Origin: JACZUI01 sp041599115
Lineage (GTDB): Bacteria > Actinomycetota > Acidimicrobiia > Spongiisociales > ZC4RG35
Direction of reading: 5' to 3'
Assembly (NCBI GenBank): GCA_041599115.1
Contig: JBFHXF010000094.1
Coordinates: 1-7,859 of the forward strand
DNA length: 7,859 bases
Part shown: positions 1-5,575 of the stretch, in pieces
Layout: every line of letters starts with the position of its first letter
How positions within the stretch are numbered: the first letter of the stretch is position 1
Position numbers and translations under genes: made by a program
The notes under the pieces: model-generated
The model's input: only the letters and a program-made list of their open reading frames with translations
What the model was told of the DNA's origin: nothing
Database searches by the model: none

Positions 1-2
1 CC

Positions 3-761
3 CGGTTGCATCGCGTCGTCGAACGAGGGGCCAGGGCGTACCCGGTTCGAGAGGACAACGAGTTCTTCTGCTTCAGCTCGCCTCTGGCACTCCTCCGCTA
101 CGCGGCACTCGAGATCGGCAGGCGGCTCGCCGACGAAGGCGTGATCGACTCGCCAGACGACGTCTTGTATCTGGAGATCGAGGAGGCCAAGGGCGCCCTG
201 TTGGATGGCGGCGACCGTCGCCAATTGGTCGTCCGCCGTAAGGCGGAATGGGCCTGGGCGAAGCAGAATCCCGGCCCACCGTACTACGGCGATCCACCCG
301 CCGGTCCGCCCTCTTTCGACTTCCTCCCCGCAGAAGCGCGCGCGCTCATGGAATCTCTCATGTGGAACAACGACATGATCATGGCCGTCGAACAAAGCAC
401 ACGCGAAGAGGAGATCCTGGACTCGAGCATCACCGGTATCGCGGCCTCTCGCGGCGAATACGTCGGCACCGTGAGGGTCGTGATGGGCGAGAGGGAGTTC
501 CATAAGATCCAGCCGGGTGACGTCGTCGTGTGCCCGATCACCTCACCGGTCTGGTCGGTCGTCTTCCCCATGATAGGGGCCCTGGTAACAGACACCGGTG
601 GGGTCCTATCCCATCCGGCGATCATCGCCCGCGAGTACCGCGTCCCAGCGGTGGTGGCTACCGCACGGGCCACATCGATGCTGAAAGACGGCGATCTGGT
701 GACCGTGGACGGCACCAATGGGATCGTCCGGCTTCGATTACAAGAGGAAGTGAGCAACTAG
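3..761 (+). CDS. PEP-utilizing enzyme, C-terminal part (5' end outside window)
   Basis: The reading frame is already open at the left edge, so this is the C-terminal ~250 residues of a longer protein; the TTG at position 6 need not be the start. The last ~110 residues are a PEP-utilizing 'mobile' (phosphohistidine swivelling) domain: TDTGG, then LSHPAIIARE, then VPAVV and a closing DGTNGIVRL. These are counted from the TTG, with the His of LSHPA at about residue 203. In this superfamily (PEP synthase, pyruvate phosphate dikinase, rifampicin phosphotransferase and related dehydratase-like proteins) that His is phosphorylated and carries the phosphate between the ATP-grasp and substrate sites. 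The part before it (VLYLEIEE near residue 55) resembles the linker in PEP-synthase-like proteins. The substrate cannot be told from this end. Cytoplasmic. Stop TAG is followed after 11 bases by a possible small ORF, then by a membrane-protein gene, suggesting one transcript. Family confident, exact enzyme unknown. Confidence 0.9.
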   Translation, partial: RLHRVVERGARAYPVREDNEFFCFSSPLALLRYAALEIGRRLADEGVIDSPDDVLYLEIEEAKGALLDGGDRRQLVVRRKAEWAWAKQNPGPPYYGDPPAGPPSFDFLPAEARALMESLMWNNDMIMAVEQSTREEEILDSSITGIAASRGEYVGTVRVVMGEREFHKIQPGDVVVCPITSPVWSVVFPMIGALVTDTGGVLSHPAIIAREYRVPAVVATARATSMLKDGDLVTVDGTNGIVRLRLQEEVSN

Positions 762-772
762 GGGAGATGGCC

Positions 773-880
773 ATGAGCGCAACATCAACGACCTTCCCGA
801 CGGCTGGGCAGGCGGTGGAGTTCTTCAGCACCGAGTCCGGACGGGTGGCCCCCACCACAGCAGGAGGAAAGAAGACATGA
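773..880 (+). CDS. possible 35-aa protein coupled to the next gene
   Basis: An ATG at 773 has GGGGAG at 761-766, six bases upstream, and opens 35 codons rich in Ser, Thr, Gly and Ala, ending GGKKT. Its TGA overlaps the ATG of the next gene (ATGA at 877-880), the usual layout of translational coupling in operons. There is no signal peptide, membrane segment or recognised motif. The alternative is that it is just the leader of the membrane-protein gene, whose AGGAGG lies inside it. I do not recognise it; the support is position, ribosome-binding site and overlap only. Confidence 0.4.
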   Translation: MSATSTTFPTAGQAVEFFSTESGRVAPTTAGGKKT

Positions 881-1284
881 ACAAAGCGCTGAAGGTCTCG
901 ATGGCAGCCTACGGAATCGGAGGACTCTTCTTCGGACTCTCCTATCTCATCTTTCCAACTCAGATGTCCCAAGCCCAGGGCGCCGAGGTCATTACCGACT
1001 TCCTACGCGGTTCGAAAATGACCTTGGGTGCCGCCTTGGTTCCGGCGGGCATCTTCGTGGCCCTCGCGGCGCGCGATCCGATCAAGAACATCAGCTGGGT
1101 GAGATTCGCAGCTGCTTTCGCCCTGTTGTTCTTCTCGGTGGCCATCTACGTCGGGGTCTTCGTGTACCAAGAGTTCGGCAGGGTCTGGCTCGGACTCATC
1201 ATTCACGGTCCCTTCGCCGCGCTATTCCTGATCCTGTATCCGCGACGGGCAGCTGGGCGCAATCTGGGCTCGCAGCCGTCCTGA
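877..1284 (+). CDS. four-helix integral membrane protein, unknown function
   Basis: A 135-residue protein whose ATG at 877 is preceded by a strong AGGAGG (862-867, nine bases away), so the start is well supported. Four hydrophobic segments are visible at about residues 8-28, 48-66, 76-98 and 103-121. Short charged loops separate them (RDP near 66-68) and the tail is basic (RRAAGR). The size and layout resemble small four-helix 'DUF' membrane proteins (DUF4345/DoxX-like in general form), but I see no diagnostic motif and assign no function. It follows the PEP-utilizing enzyme gene in the same direction. Its 3' end overlaps by about 60 bp, tail to tail, a doubtful ORF on the other strand. Confidence 0.8.
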   Translation: MNKALKVSMAAYGIGGLFFGLSYLIFPTQMSQAQGAEVITDFLRGSKMTLGAALVPAGIFVALAARDPIKNISWVRFAAAFALLFFSVAIYVGVFVYQEFGRVWLGLIIHGPFAALFLILYPRRAAGRNLGSQPS

Positions 1285-1536
1285 GTATGCGGCGGGCTCC
1301 GGCCGACCTCCAGGGGTGGTGGTCATGATGCTGGCCGCTGCGTCGGCGTCGCGACCTGCAGCGGGGCCAAAGAGTGAGACGCAGGAATCGGTTGAGCGTG
1401 CCAGGGTGGGAGTCGGTGTCAGGATGAAGCCGCCGAAGATGTTCGCCACATCGTCGGGGACGTCGAACCAGGGCAGACGTTCGGCGCCTTCTGCGGCATG
1501 CAAGCGAGCAACACGAATCTCGGAAAGCGATGTCAT
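1222..1536 (-). CDS. doubtful ORF downstream of the DUF2269-like gene
   Basis: A 104-codon minus-strand frame whose ATG lies six bases after the stop of the upstream membrane-protein gene, as for a second operon gene. The first ~40 codons have a convincing amino-acid and third-position pattern (…LPWFDVPDDVANIFGGF…). The remainder becomes Pro/Arg/Ser-rich and runs about 60 bp into the convergent gene ending at 1284, which looks like non-coding read-through. No clear Shine-Dalgarno precedes it. It may be a real small protein, or the start of a gene broken by a frameshift near 1420. No family recognised. Confidence 0.35.
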   Translation of the reverse strand: MTSLSEIRVARLHAAEGAERLPWFDVPDDVANIFGGFILTPTPTLARSTDSCVSLFGPAAGRDADAAASIMTTTPGGRPEPAAYSGRLRAQIAPSCPSRIQDQE

Positions 1537-1542
1537 CTGTCG

Positions 1543-1986
1543 CTATGGCTTGAAAACCATGATGCCGAAGATGACCAGCAACACCGCCACCTCGATCCCA
1601 GCCAAAGCGAATCCACGCCTCGCCAGACGAACAACCCGAGCCATGTCACCGTTCTCTTCAGCCAACCCGATCCGCTTGTAGTTGGGGGTGTGGCCCCCGA
1701 AAGCCAGGGCAAGCATCGCAACGAACAACACCAGCCCCAAGATGACCCAAAGATCGGTGAACTCCCATGAATCATTACGTAGAACCATCCACACCCCGGT
1801 CACCGGAATGAGCACAGTGATCGGTCCCCCGATGCGCGGACCTACCCACTCATAGATCCTGATGATCTTTGATTCGGAACGAGTCTTTCCGGCGTAGCGA
1901 CCGAGCAGGAAGAGAACCATGCCGGCACCAAGCCAAGTACCCGCGGCCACGATGTGGATGAGCAACAGCCAATCGTCAGGTTGCAT
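1543..1986 (-). CDS. DUF2269-like four-helix membrane protein
   Basis: A 147-residue integral membrane protein with helices at about residues 6-28, 53-69, 77-98 and 125-144. The first helix contains LLLIHIVAAGTWLGAGMVLF, the 'His-in-helix, W-G-G/A' pattern of DUF2269/CopD-like membrane proteins, in which the helix-1 His is conserved. The loop after helix 3 (GGHTPNYKRI) and the basic stretch before helix 4 (RLARRGF) fit that group. The function of the family is not established. ATG at 1986 has no obvious Shine-Dalgarno. It is divergent from the TetR-type gene at 2169, so the 180-bp intergenic segment probably holds both promoters and the regulator may control it (inference). Confidence 0.8.
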   Translation of the reverse strand: MQPDDWLLLIHIVAAGTWLGAGMVLFLLGRYAGKTRSESKIIRIYEWVGPRIGGPITVLIPVTGVWMVLRNDSWEFTDLWVILGLVLFVAMLALAFGGHTPNYKRIGLAEENGDMARVVRLARRGFALAGIEVAVLLVIFGIMVFKP

Positions 1987-2017
1987 TGAAGTTCAAGGGG
2001 AAAGTGACCACCGGAAC

Positions 2018-2041
2018 CACACCTCGTCGACCGAGGTTGTG
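2018..2041. promoter_or_regulatory. imperfect inverted repeat in the divergent intergenic region
   Basis: CACACCTCG and CGAGGTTGTG face each other across five bases (TCGAC); the arms pair over nine bases with one bulged T. It lies about 30 bp upstream of the minus-strand membrane gene and 130 bp upstream of the TetR gene. It could be an operator; no promoter boxes are clear next to it. Confidence 0.3.
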
Positions 2042-2122
2042 CCTCTCGATCCTGCAGATCAGCACCAAGACCTGCTGCGATGACTCCGGGATCACACCGG
2101 CAACCTGGAAGCTCACGCTCAC

Positions 2123-2163
2123 TAAAATACGGATTGCACCTAAGGGGGACAATCCACTGGAGG
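2123..2163 (+). promoter_or_regulatory. promoter, operator-like inverted repeat and RBS of the TetR gene
   Basis: A -10-like TAAAAT sits at 2123-2128 (no convincing -35). It is followed by a perfect 6-bp inverted repeat, GGATTG at 2131-2136 and CAATCC at 2150-2155, and then GGAGG at 2159-2163, five bases before the TTG at 2169. The expected start of transcription would fall in the left arm of the repeat, so a bound regulator would block it. That is the normal layout for TetR autoregulation. The arrangement is seen; the regulatory role is inference. Confidence 0.45.
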
Positions 2164-2168
2164 GTTAA

Positions 2169-2753
2169 TTGGGGAAAGAGCGCCGTATGTTCAGCAAACC
2201 CGGACGTCCGCGTGAGAACGTGGTTGAAAGGCGCCTCGATATCTACGAGCGGGTGGCGCCGTTGTTAGCCGAACGAGGCATGCGCGGCCTGTCGATGCAA
2301 CAAGCCGCTCGCGCGGCCCATGTCAGTGTCGGCACGCTCTACCGTTACTTCCCCAACAAGCGCTCTCTCGTCCTCTACGGCATCGATCCGGAGCCAGCCG
2401 ACCTTTTGTGCTCCCGTTTCACCCAGTCATTGGTCCAGTTGGAAGACCGCTACGCGATACGCGCAGCGGTTGCCGCCTTCATCGTCCACACCGTTCAGAT
2501 CATGCGCCCCTCGGTGGACGCAGCCATCCGGTTCGGTCCTGAGGTAGTCCGCAGTCGCCTCGACCACGTCGCCAGACAACCGCTCAAGACCTTTCCAGCC
2601 CTCTTGGCTATGGGAATGCCCATCGATGATGGGCGGACTCCCGAGCAGGTCGAACGCGTTGTGCGCCGAACCATTGTCTCCACCTTGATGGAGACGGAGT
2701 TTGAATCGGAGGAGTCGCGCCGGACGTTCGAAAGCGTTCTCGCAGGCGGGTAA
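2169..2753 (+). CDS. TetR/AcrR-family transcriptional regulator
   Basis: 194 residues, the usual size for TetR proteins. After a basic lead (GRPRENVVERR, residues 12-22) comes the DNA-binding domain, with its helix-turn-helix at about 41-65 (LSMQQAARAAHVSVGTLYRY then FPNKRSL), a textbook match to the family's 'T-[LI]-Y-x-[YH]-F-x-x-K' signature. The C-terminal ~125 residues are the variable ligand-binding/dimer domain, so the inducer cannot be named. TTG at 2169 is chosen because GGAGG lies five bases upstream; ATG at 2187 (six codons in) is the alternative and still keeps the whole DNA-binding domain. It is divergent from the DUF2269-like gene, a likely target together with itself. Confidence 0.93.
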   Translation: MGKERRMFSKPGRPRENVVERRLDIYERVAPLLAERGMRGLSMQQAARAAHVSVGTLYRYFPNKRSLVLYGIDPEPADLLCSRFTQSLVQLEDRYAIRAAVAAFIVHTVQIMRPSVDAAIRFGPEVVRSRLDHVARQPLKTFPALLAMGMPIDDGRTPEQVERVVRRTIVSTLMETEFESEESRRTFESVLAGG

Positions 2754-3073
2754 GAACTACTACCTTTTCGAACCCCCAACGCTGAGAAGCAAGGCTCAGG
2801 TGACGCCCAAAAAAGGGCACTCTCGGTGAGAGCAGCGATCGTCCTCTTGAAGCCCAGCCATCTTTTAAGTGATGGATTCCCACCGGGATCCGCTCTAGCT
2901 CCGACACTTCCAAAGGAACCAGCCCGCCAGACAACTCCGTGTCGGTTCCGACTGCTTGTCTCACGACGCGTCTGCCGCTCACACTCGCGCAGCCGACCTA
3001 GTTAGGAATATGACATGTTCCTAGTGCGGGCATTCACTCTTCTCGACCCACCCTTCAGATTCGAGCCATTCCT
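2754..3073. other. gene-free stretch with small inverted repeats
   Basis: No convincing gene on either strand. Short hairpins are present: GCCC/GGGC around six A (2805-2818), CTCTC/GAGAG (2820-2832) and CCATC/GATGG (2858-2875), none with a proper T-tract, so termination of the TetR transcript here is only possible. A perfect TAGGAA…TTCCTA palindrome with a 9-bp centre is at 3003-3023. The stretch marks the change from ordinary genes to the repeat-bounded accessory segment. Confidence 0.5.
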
Positions 3074-3140
3074 CGTTGTCCCCTCGCGAAAATGAGGTGC
3101 TTTTATCTCCAACATGCGTGGGGCGCTCGTGGAGCGTCAG
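3074..3140. repeat. degenerate repeat unit A' preceding repeat A
   Basis: Matches 4700-4766 at an offset of 1626 bp: CCCCTC, then ATGAGGTGCTT at 3092-3102, a nonconserved 15-nt segment, then GTGGGGCGC, two mismatched bases and GTGGAGCGTCAG ending at 3140. It resembles a shortened version of the main repeat (CCCCTC…GAAAGATG.GGT…GTGGGGCGGCTGTGG) without the hairpin. The variable segment is 15 nt in both A' and B', against 19 nt in the main units. Confidence 0.7.
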
Positions 3141-3187
3141 CTAGCTAGATCGTGAATCTGGCAACCGGGCCGGTGGCCAGAAACGCC

Positions 3188-3343
3188 CTGACCAGGGTGT
3201 TCGGCGAAGCTGACGGGATTTGAACCCGTGACCCCCTCGCTGCGAAAGATGCGGTCAAAGCCCTCTGACCAGGGGAAACGATGCCTCTTTGCTGGCTCGT
3301 GGGGCGGCTGTGGGGCCAGCGACGTGAGACGTCGTGAGACGAC
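3188..3343 (-). repeat. repeat A: tRNA/tmRNA-3'-end-like structured repeat
   Basis: Orientation is given for the minus strand. From 3343 downward: two decamers (plus-strand GTGAGACGTC, GTGAGACGAC), C-rich box (plus GTGGGGCGGCTGTGGGG, 3299-3315), 19-nt variable segment (3280-3298), hairpin GGTCAGA-GGGC-TTTGACC (3253-3270), CTTTCGCAGCGAGGGGGTC, T-arm ACGGG-TTCAAAT-CCCGT (3213-3229), then CAGCT. The full CAGCTCC is broken here (CAGCTTC). Aligns without gaps to repeat B from 3188 to at least 3330 (offset 1628). CTGACCAGGG at 3188-3197 is also shared with B. No 5' tRNA half is present, so it is not a functional tRNA gene. Confidence 0.85.
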
Positions 3344-3385
3344 AGGTCACTCTTGATACTCGAAGACCCGGGGGCGGCATGAAGT

Positions 3386-3417
3386 TTGGTTCCGCAAAGG
3401 GCGTATAACGGAACCAA
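3386..3417. promoter_or_regulatory. distal operator-like inverted repeat of the fic gene
   Basis: A perfect 9-bp inverted repeat: TTGGTTCCG at 3386-3394 and CGGAACCAA at 3409-3417, separated by 14 bases. It lies 81 bp upstream of the preferred fic start. The same half-site recurs next to the start codon with the same 14-base spacing, which makes a binding site for a dimeric regulator likely. The C-terminal winged helix of the Fic protein is a candidate binder (inference). Confidence 0.65.
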
Positions 3418-3448
3418 GTGTCCCTCTCGTAGTATCGATCCATTATTG

Positions 3449-3497
3449 CGGAATGAAATTGGTATATTGTTCCGAAGCAGGCACAAAAGGGAACCAA
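3449..3497. promoter_or_regulatory. fic core promoter region with proximal operator half-sites
   Basis: CGGAATGAA (3449-3457) is a weak half-site. TATATT at 3463-3468 is the best -10 candidate (no clear -35). TTGTTCCG (3467-3474) and GGGAACCAA (3489-3497) form a second inverted pair, again with a 14-base spacer, ending immediately before the ATG at 3498. The right-hand half-sites at 3409, 3449 and 3489 are exactly 40 bp apart. A protein bound here would cover both the -10 and the ribosome-binding region. Confidence 0.55.
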
Positions 3498-4649
3498 ATG
3501 AAGGCCGGACACAGGGAGTCGCGCCGCTGGACATCCGCCGATGGTCGTCGGTCGGCTGAGATCGATGTCTACATCCCCGCCTCCATATCAGACCAACACA
3601 TCGCTTCCGCAAGTCCGGTCGACGAAGCGGCAACTGAGCGAGACATCCAATCACTCAAAGGCCAGATAGCGCTTCAGCCCCTCGGGCCCATCCTTCTGCG
3701 ATCCGAGGGGATTGCGTCGTCTCGCATAGAAGGGGAGGTTGCTTCGACTCGACGGGTTTTCGAGGCCGAGTATGCCCCCGATGATGTATCGGATCGGCAG
3801 GCGCGGCGGATAGTCAATTCGATACGCGTGATGAGCGATGTCATAGCGGATGCTGGAACAGGAGTCACGCCCCAAGACTTCGATCGGTGGCATGCTCGGC
3901 TCTTCGAAGGAGTACCAGCTACGTTCGAGCCAGGTGCCATCAGAACCAGGCAGAACTGGATAGGCACCAGAACCGATACCCCAGTCGGCGCAGACTTCAT
4001 CCCACCACCGCCCGAGTCTGTAGAGGAAGCCCTCAATGATCTTGCCAGCTTTGTTAATCGCGTTGATATGGCCCCGTTGACTCAAGCAGCCGTAGCGCAC
4101 GCCCAATTCGAGACAATCCATCCATATCCCGATGGCAATGGTCGCATCGGACGAGCCCTCGTATATCGATCCTGGGCATATCGTGGCGTCGCGGCAGAGA
4201 TCACTCCACCGATCAGTCGGATTCTCGTCGAGAATCGTGAGGGTTACATCAACGGCCTGACCGCCTACCGCGACGGTGACGTAGACAAGTGGCTTCTCTT
4301 CTTCTTCGAGGTCGTCCAGTCGGCCGTTTTGTATACGCGTTCGTTGGCAACGAGCCTCGAGACTCTCGCCGGCGAGTGGGCGGAACGGCTGGTAGGGACA
4401 CACGAGGACGCTCTAGCTCGGCGCCTCGTAACCGAACTCTCGGCAAGACCGGTCCTCTCGGCACCGGATGTTGCCCAACGCTACGAGGTCACCGAGCGAG
4501 GCGCCCGAGCCGCACTCGACGACCTGGCGGACCGAGGAATCCTGACATTCAGATCATTGCGCAAAGCGAGGCGAGGTCGGCCGGCCAAGGTCTACGAGGC
4601 GACAGAGCTTTTCTCACTGCTGGATCTCACACCCCAGAATCTGGCGTAA
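3498..4649 (+). CDS. fic: Fic-family protein (class II AMPylase-type) with C-terminal winged helix
   Basis: 383 residues. The catalytic Fic motif HPYPDGNGRIGR is complete at 208-219, with the His that activates the target hydroxyl, the Asp that binds Mg and the GNGR anion hole; the family mostly transfers AMP from ATP to Ser/Thr/Tyr of target proteins. SSRIEG at 74-79 fits the inhibitory helix motif (S/T)xxxE(G/N). Its place before the Fic core makes this a class II, self-inhibited enzyme whose Glu blocks productive ATP binding. Residues ~305-370 (LSAPDVAQRYEVTERGARAALDDL…GRPAKVYEA) look like a winged helix-turn-helix, common at the C-end of such proteins. ATG at 3498 is preferred because the -10 candidate at 3463 lies downstream of the other ATG (3453); AGGGA gives a weak RBS. 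It stands alone between repeats A and B. The target protein is unknown; no separate antitoxin gene is needed in class II. Confidence 0.93.
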   Translation: MKAGHRESRRWTSADGRRSAEIDVYIPASISDQHIASASPVDEAATERDIQSLKGQIALQPLGPILLRSEGIASSRIEGEVASTRRVFEAEYAPDDVSDRQARRIVNSIRVMSDVIADAGTGVTPQDFDRWHARLFEGVPATFEPGAIRTRQNWIGTRTDTPVGADFIPPPPESVEEALNDLASFVNRVDMAPLTQAAVAHAQFETIHPYPDGNGRIGRALVYRSWAYRGVAAEITPPISRILVENREGYINGLTAYRDGDVDKWLLFFFEVVQSAVLYTRSLATSLETLAGEWAERLVGTHEDALARRLVTELSARPVLSAPDVAQRYEVTERGARAALDDLADRGILTFRSLRKARRGRPAKVYEATELFSLLDLTPQNLA

Positions 4650-4699
4650 ACAATCGGGTGGTATCGATTCCCAACCTTCAGGGATTAAGCCAATCCACG

Positions 4700-4766
4700 T
4701 TGACCCCCTCTCAGAAGATGAGGTGCTTCAAGGGCAGGGTCTCGTGGGGCGCCTGTGGAGCGTCAG
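4700..4766. repeat. degenerate repeat unit B' preceding repeat B
   Basis: Counterpart of A' (3074-3140). GACCCCCTC, then ATGAGGTGCTT from 4718, a 15-nt segment unlike that of A', then GTGGGGCGC at 4744-4752 and GTGGAGCGTCAG ending at 4766. It begins about 50 bp after the fic stop. Together with repeat B it gives a roughly 270-bp direct repeat of A'+A around the fic block. Confidence 0.7.
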
Positions 4767-4815
4767 ACGACAGGAACATGGATCCGGCTGGTGGACCGGC
4801 GGTCAGCAATCGCCC

Positions 4816-4981
4816 CTGACCAGGGCGTTTAGTGGAGCTGACGGGATTTGAACCCGTGACCCCCTCGTTGCGAAAGATGCGGTCAGAACCCTCTGACCAG
4901 GCGAAACAAGGCGCGTTCAGCAGTTAGTGGGGCGGCTGTGGGGTTAGCGACGTGAGAAGTGACGAGACATGGTGAGAGCTG
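4816..4981 (-). repeat. repeat B: tRNA/tmRNA-3'-end-like structured repeat
   Basis: The most complete copy. On the minus strand: three decamers (plus GTGAGAAGTG, ACGAGACATG, GTGAGAGCTG at 4952-4981), C-rich box (plus 4927-4943), 19-nt variable segment (4908-4926), a 7-bp Watson-Crick hairpin GGTCAGA-GGGT-TCTGACC (4881-4898), TTTCGCAACGAGGGGGTC, T-arm ACGGG-TTCAAAT-CCCGT (4841-4857), and CAGCTCCAC (4832-4840). It sits between the 3' ends of the convergent fic and antitoxin genes. Gapless against A (offset 1628), C (940) and D (2839) over the core. Confidence 0.9.
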
Positions 4982-5038
4982 GGGCTGTCTCAGCTGGAGT
5001 CACCTGGTCCCAATCGAGTCCTGACACCTGCCGACGCT

Positions 5039-5052
5039 GCCTCAGCAGAGGC
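5039..5052 (-). terminator. short hairpin after the antitoxin gene
   Basis: GCCTC-AGCA-GAGGC, a 5-bp stem with a 4-base loop, starts 20 bp beyond the antitoxin stop. There is no T-tract on the minus strand, so it is at best a weak terminator or 3'-end protector. Confidence 0.3.
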
Positions 5053-5072
5053 CTTTGATGTGGACGGTCTGC

Positions 5073-5336
5073 CTACGCGGTGACTTTCGATCCGTACTTC
5101 CGCTGCGCTGCCTGCTTCGAGACACCGAGCATCGCGCCGATCTCAGACCAACTGCGGTGAGCTTGACGCGCGGAACGCACCGCCTCGGTGAGCTCCGAAT
5201 CGACTTCATCACGCCGCTCCGCCAAATCGGCGATGGTCCGCAGGGCCACGGTGTCAGCCTCCTTCAACTCCGAGGATTCGACTCGCTCAGCCCACTCCTC
5301 CAACGCCTTGGCCCGCGCCGCCCGCGACTTGCTCAT
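5073..5336 (-). CDS. small helix-turn-helix protein, probable antitoxin
   Basis: 87 residues from the ATG at 5336, which overlaps the stop of the upstream gene (ATGA); a GTG at 5345 would add three residues. Residues 5-57 are charged and helical (ALEEWAERVE…TIADLAERRDEVDSELTEAV), probably a dimer or partner-binding segment. Residues 61-82 (RSWSEIGAMLGVSKQAAQRKYG) are a helix-turn-helix of the 'sW-eIG-lGvskQAA-r-yg' kind seen in many small actinobacterial antitoxin or regulator proteins. It is translated second, after the toxin-like gene, and a perfect palindrome overlaps the shared promoter, as expected if this protein represses its own operon. The antitoxin role is inferred from layout and partner type. 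Confidence 0.75.
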   Translation of the reverse strand: MSKSRAARAKALEEWAERVESSELKEADTVALRTIADLAERRDEVDSELTEAVRSARQAHRSWSEIGAMLGVSKQAAQRKYGSKVTA

Positions 5337-5569
5337 TTGATCCACCAGCCTTCCAAGAACTTCTCACGAGCCCTCATGGCATTAATGACCGCCGTCCCAT
5401 CCTCGTCGGAGACGACACCCACCTCCAGCGGCTCGGCTGTGCGAGACGGCCCGATGAACATCGTCACCGCCGGGTCATCAGTTTCGAAGGCTCGCCAATG
5501 ATGTCGTAATGCATGAACCATGTCCTCGTCCGTGACACCGTGCTTGCGTGCGCTCGCCTCGATGTCCAC
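5333..5569 (-). CDS. probable BrnT-like/RelE-superfamily toxin
   Basis: 78 residues if started at the GTG at 5569. The pattern ARKHGVTDEDMVHAL (7-21), a central MFIGPS (37-42), LEVGVVSDEDG (49-59) and the closing VINAMRAREKFL (61-72) is that of small actinobacterial proteins related to BrnT (KHGV…, IG.S…, V…I.A..AR.). BrnT is a RelE-fold ribonuclease that is the toxin of BrnT-BrnA. Membership is judged by eye; activity is inference. The start was chosen because a promoter (-35 at 5599-5604, -10 at 5576-5581) places transcription at about 5569, giving a leaderless mRNA. A longer frame from a TTG at 5635 would run through the promoter and palindrome and adds low-complexity sequence. It overlaps the antitoxin start by four bases, so the two are coupled, with the toxin first. 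Confidence 0.72.
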   Translation of the reverse strand: MDIEASARKHGVTDEDMVHALRHHWRAFETDDPAVTMFIGPSRTAEPLEVGVVSDEDGTAVINAMRAREKFLEGWWIK

Positions 5570-5575
5570 TACACC

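Noticed and set aside
1316..1681. Plus-strand frame of 121 codons
   Set aside because: Low-complexity Ser/Ala/Arg/Thr composition, antisense to the DUF2269-like gene and the ORF downstream of it; no ribosome-binding site.
1986..2168. Plus-strand frame of 60 codons
   Set aside because: Overlaps the divergent promoter region and inverted repeats; composition is not protein-like.
3145..3654. Minus-strand frame of 169 codons
   Set aside because: It reads through repeat A, the fic operators and the fic start; phrases such as ARGSRVQIPSASP are a tRNA-like-DNA artefact.
3651..4403. Long minus-strand frame (250 codons)
   Set aside because: Shadow of the fic gene, whose motifs are complete in the other strand.
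4832..4907. A functional tRNA-Ala(CGC)-like or tmRNA gene on the minus strand
   Set aside because: The T-arm, variable region and CAGCTCC end fit, and TTCGCAA looks like an anticodon loop, but the presumed anticodon stem (CATCT/CGAGG) has mismatches and no D-arm or 5' acceptor strand is present.
3188..4981. Classical integron attC sites
   Set aside because: No paired GTTRRRY/RYYYAAC core boxes could be placed at the repeat ends, and no integrase gene is visible.
5055..5501. Plus-strand frame of 148 codons
   Set aside because: Antisense to the toxin-antitoxin pair, which has promoter, overlap and recognisable motifs.
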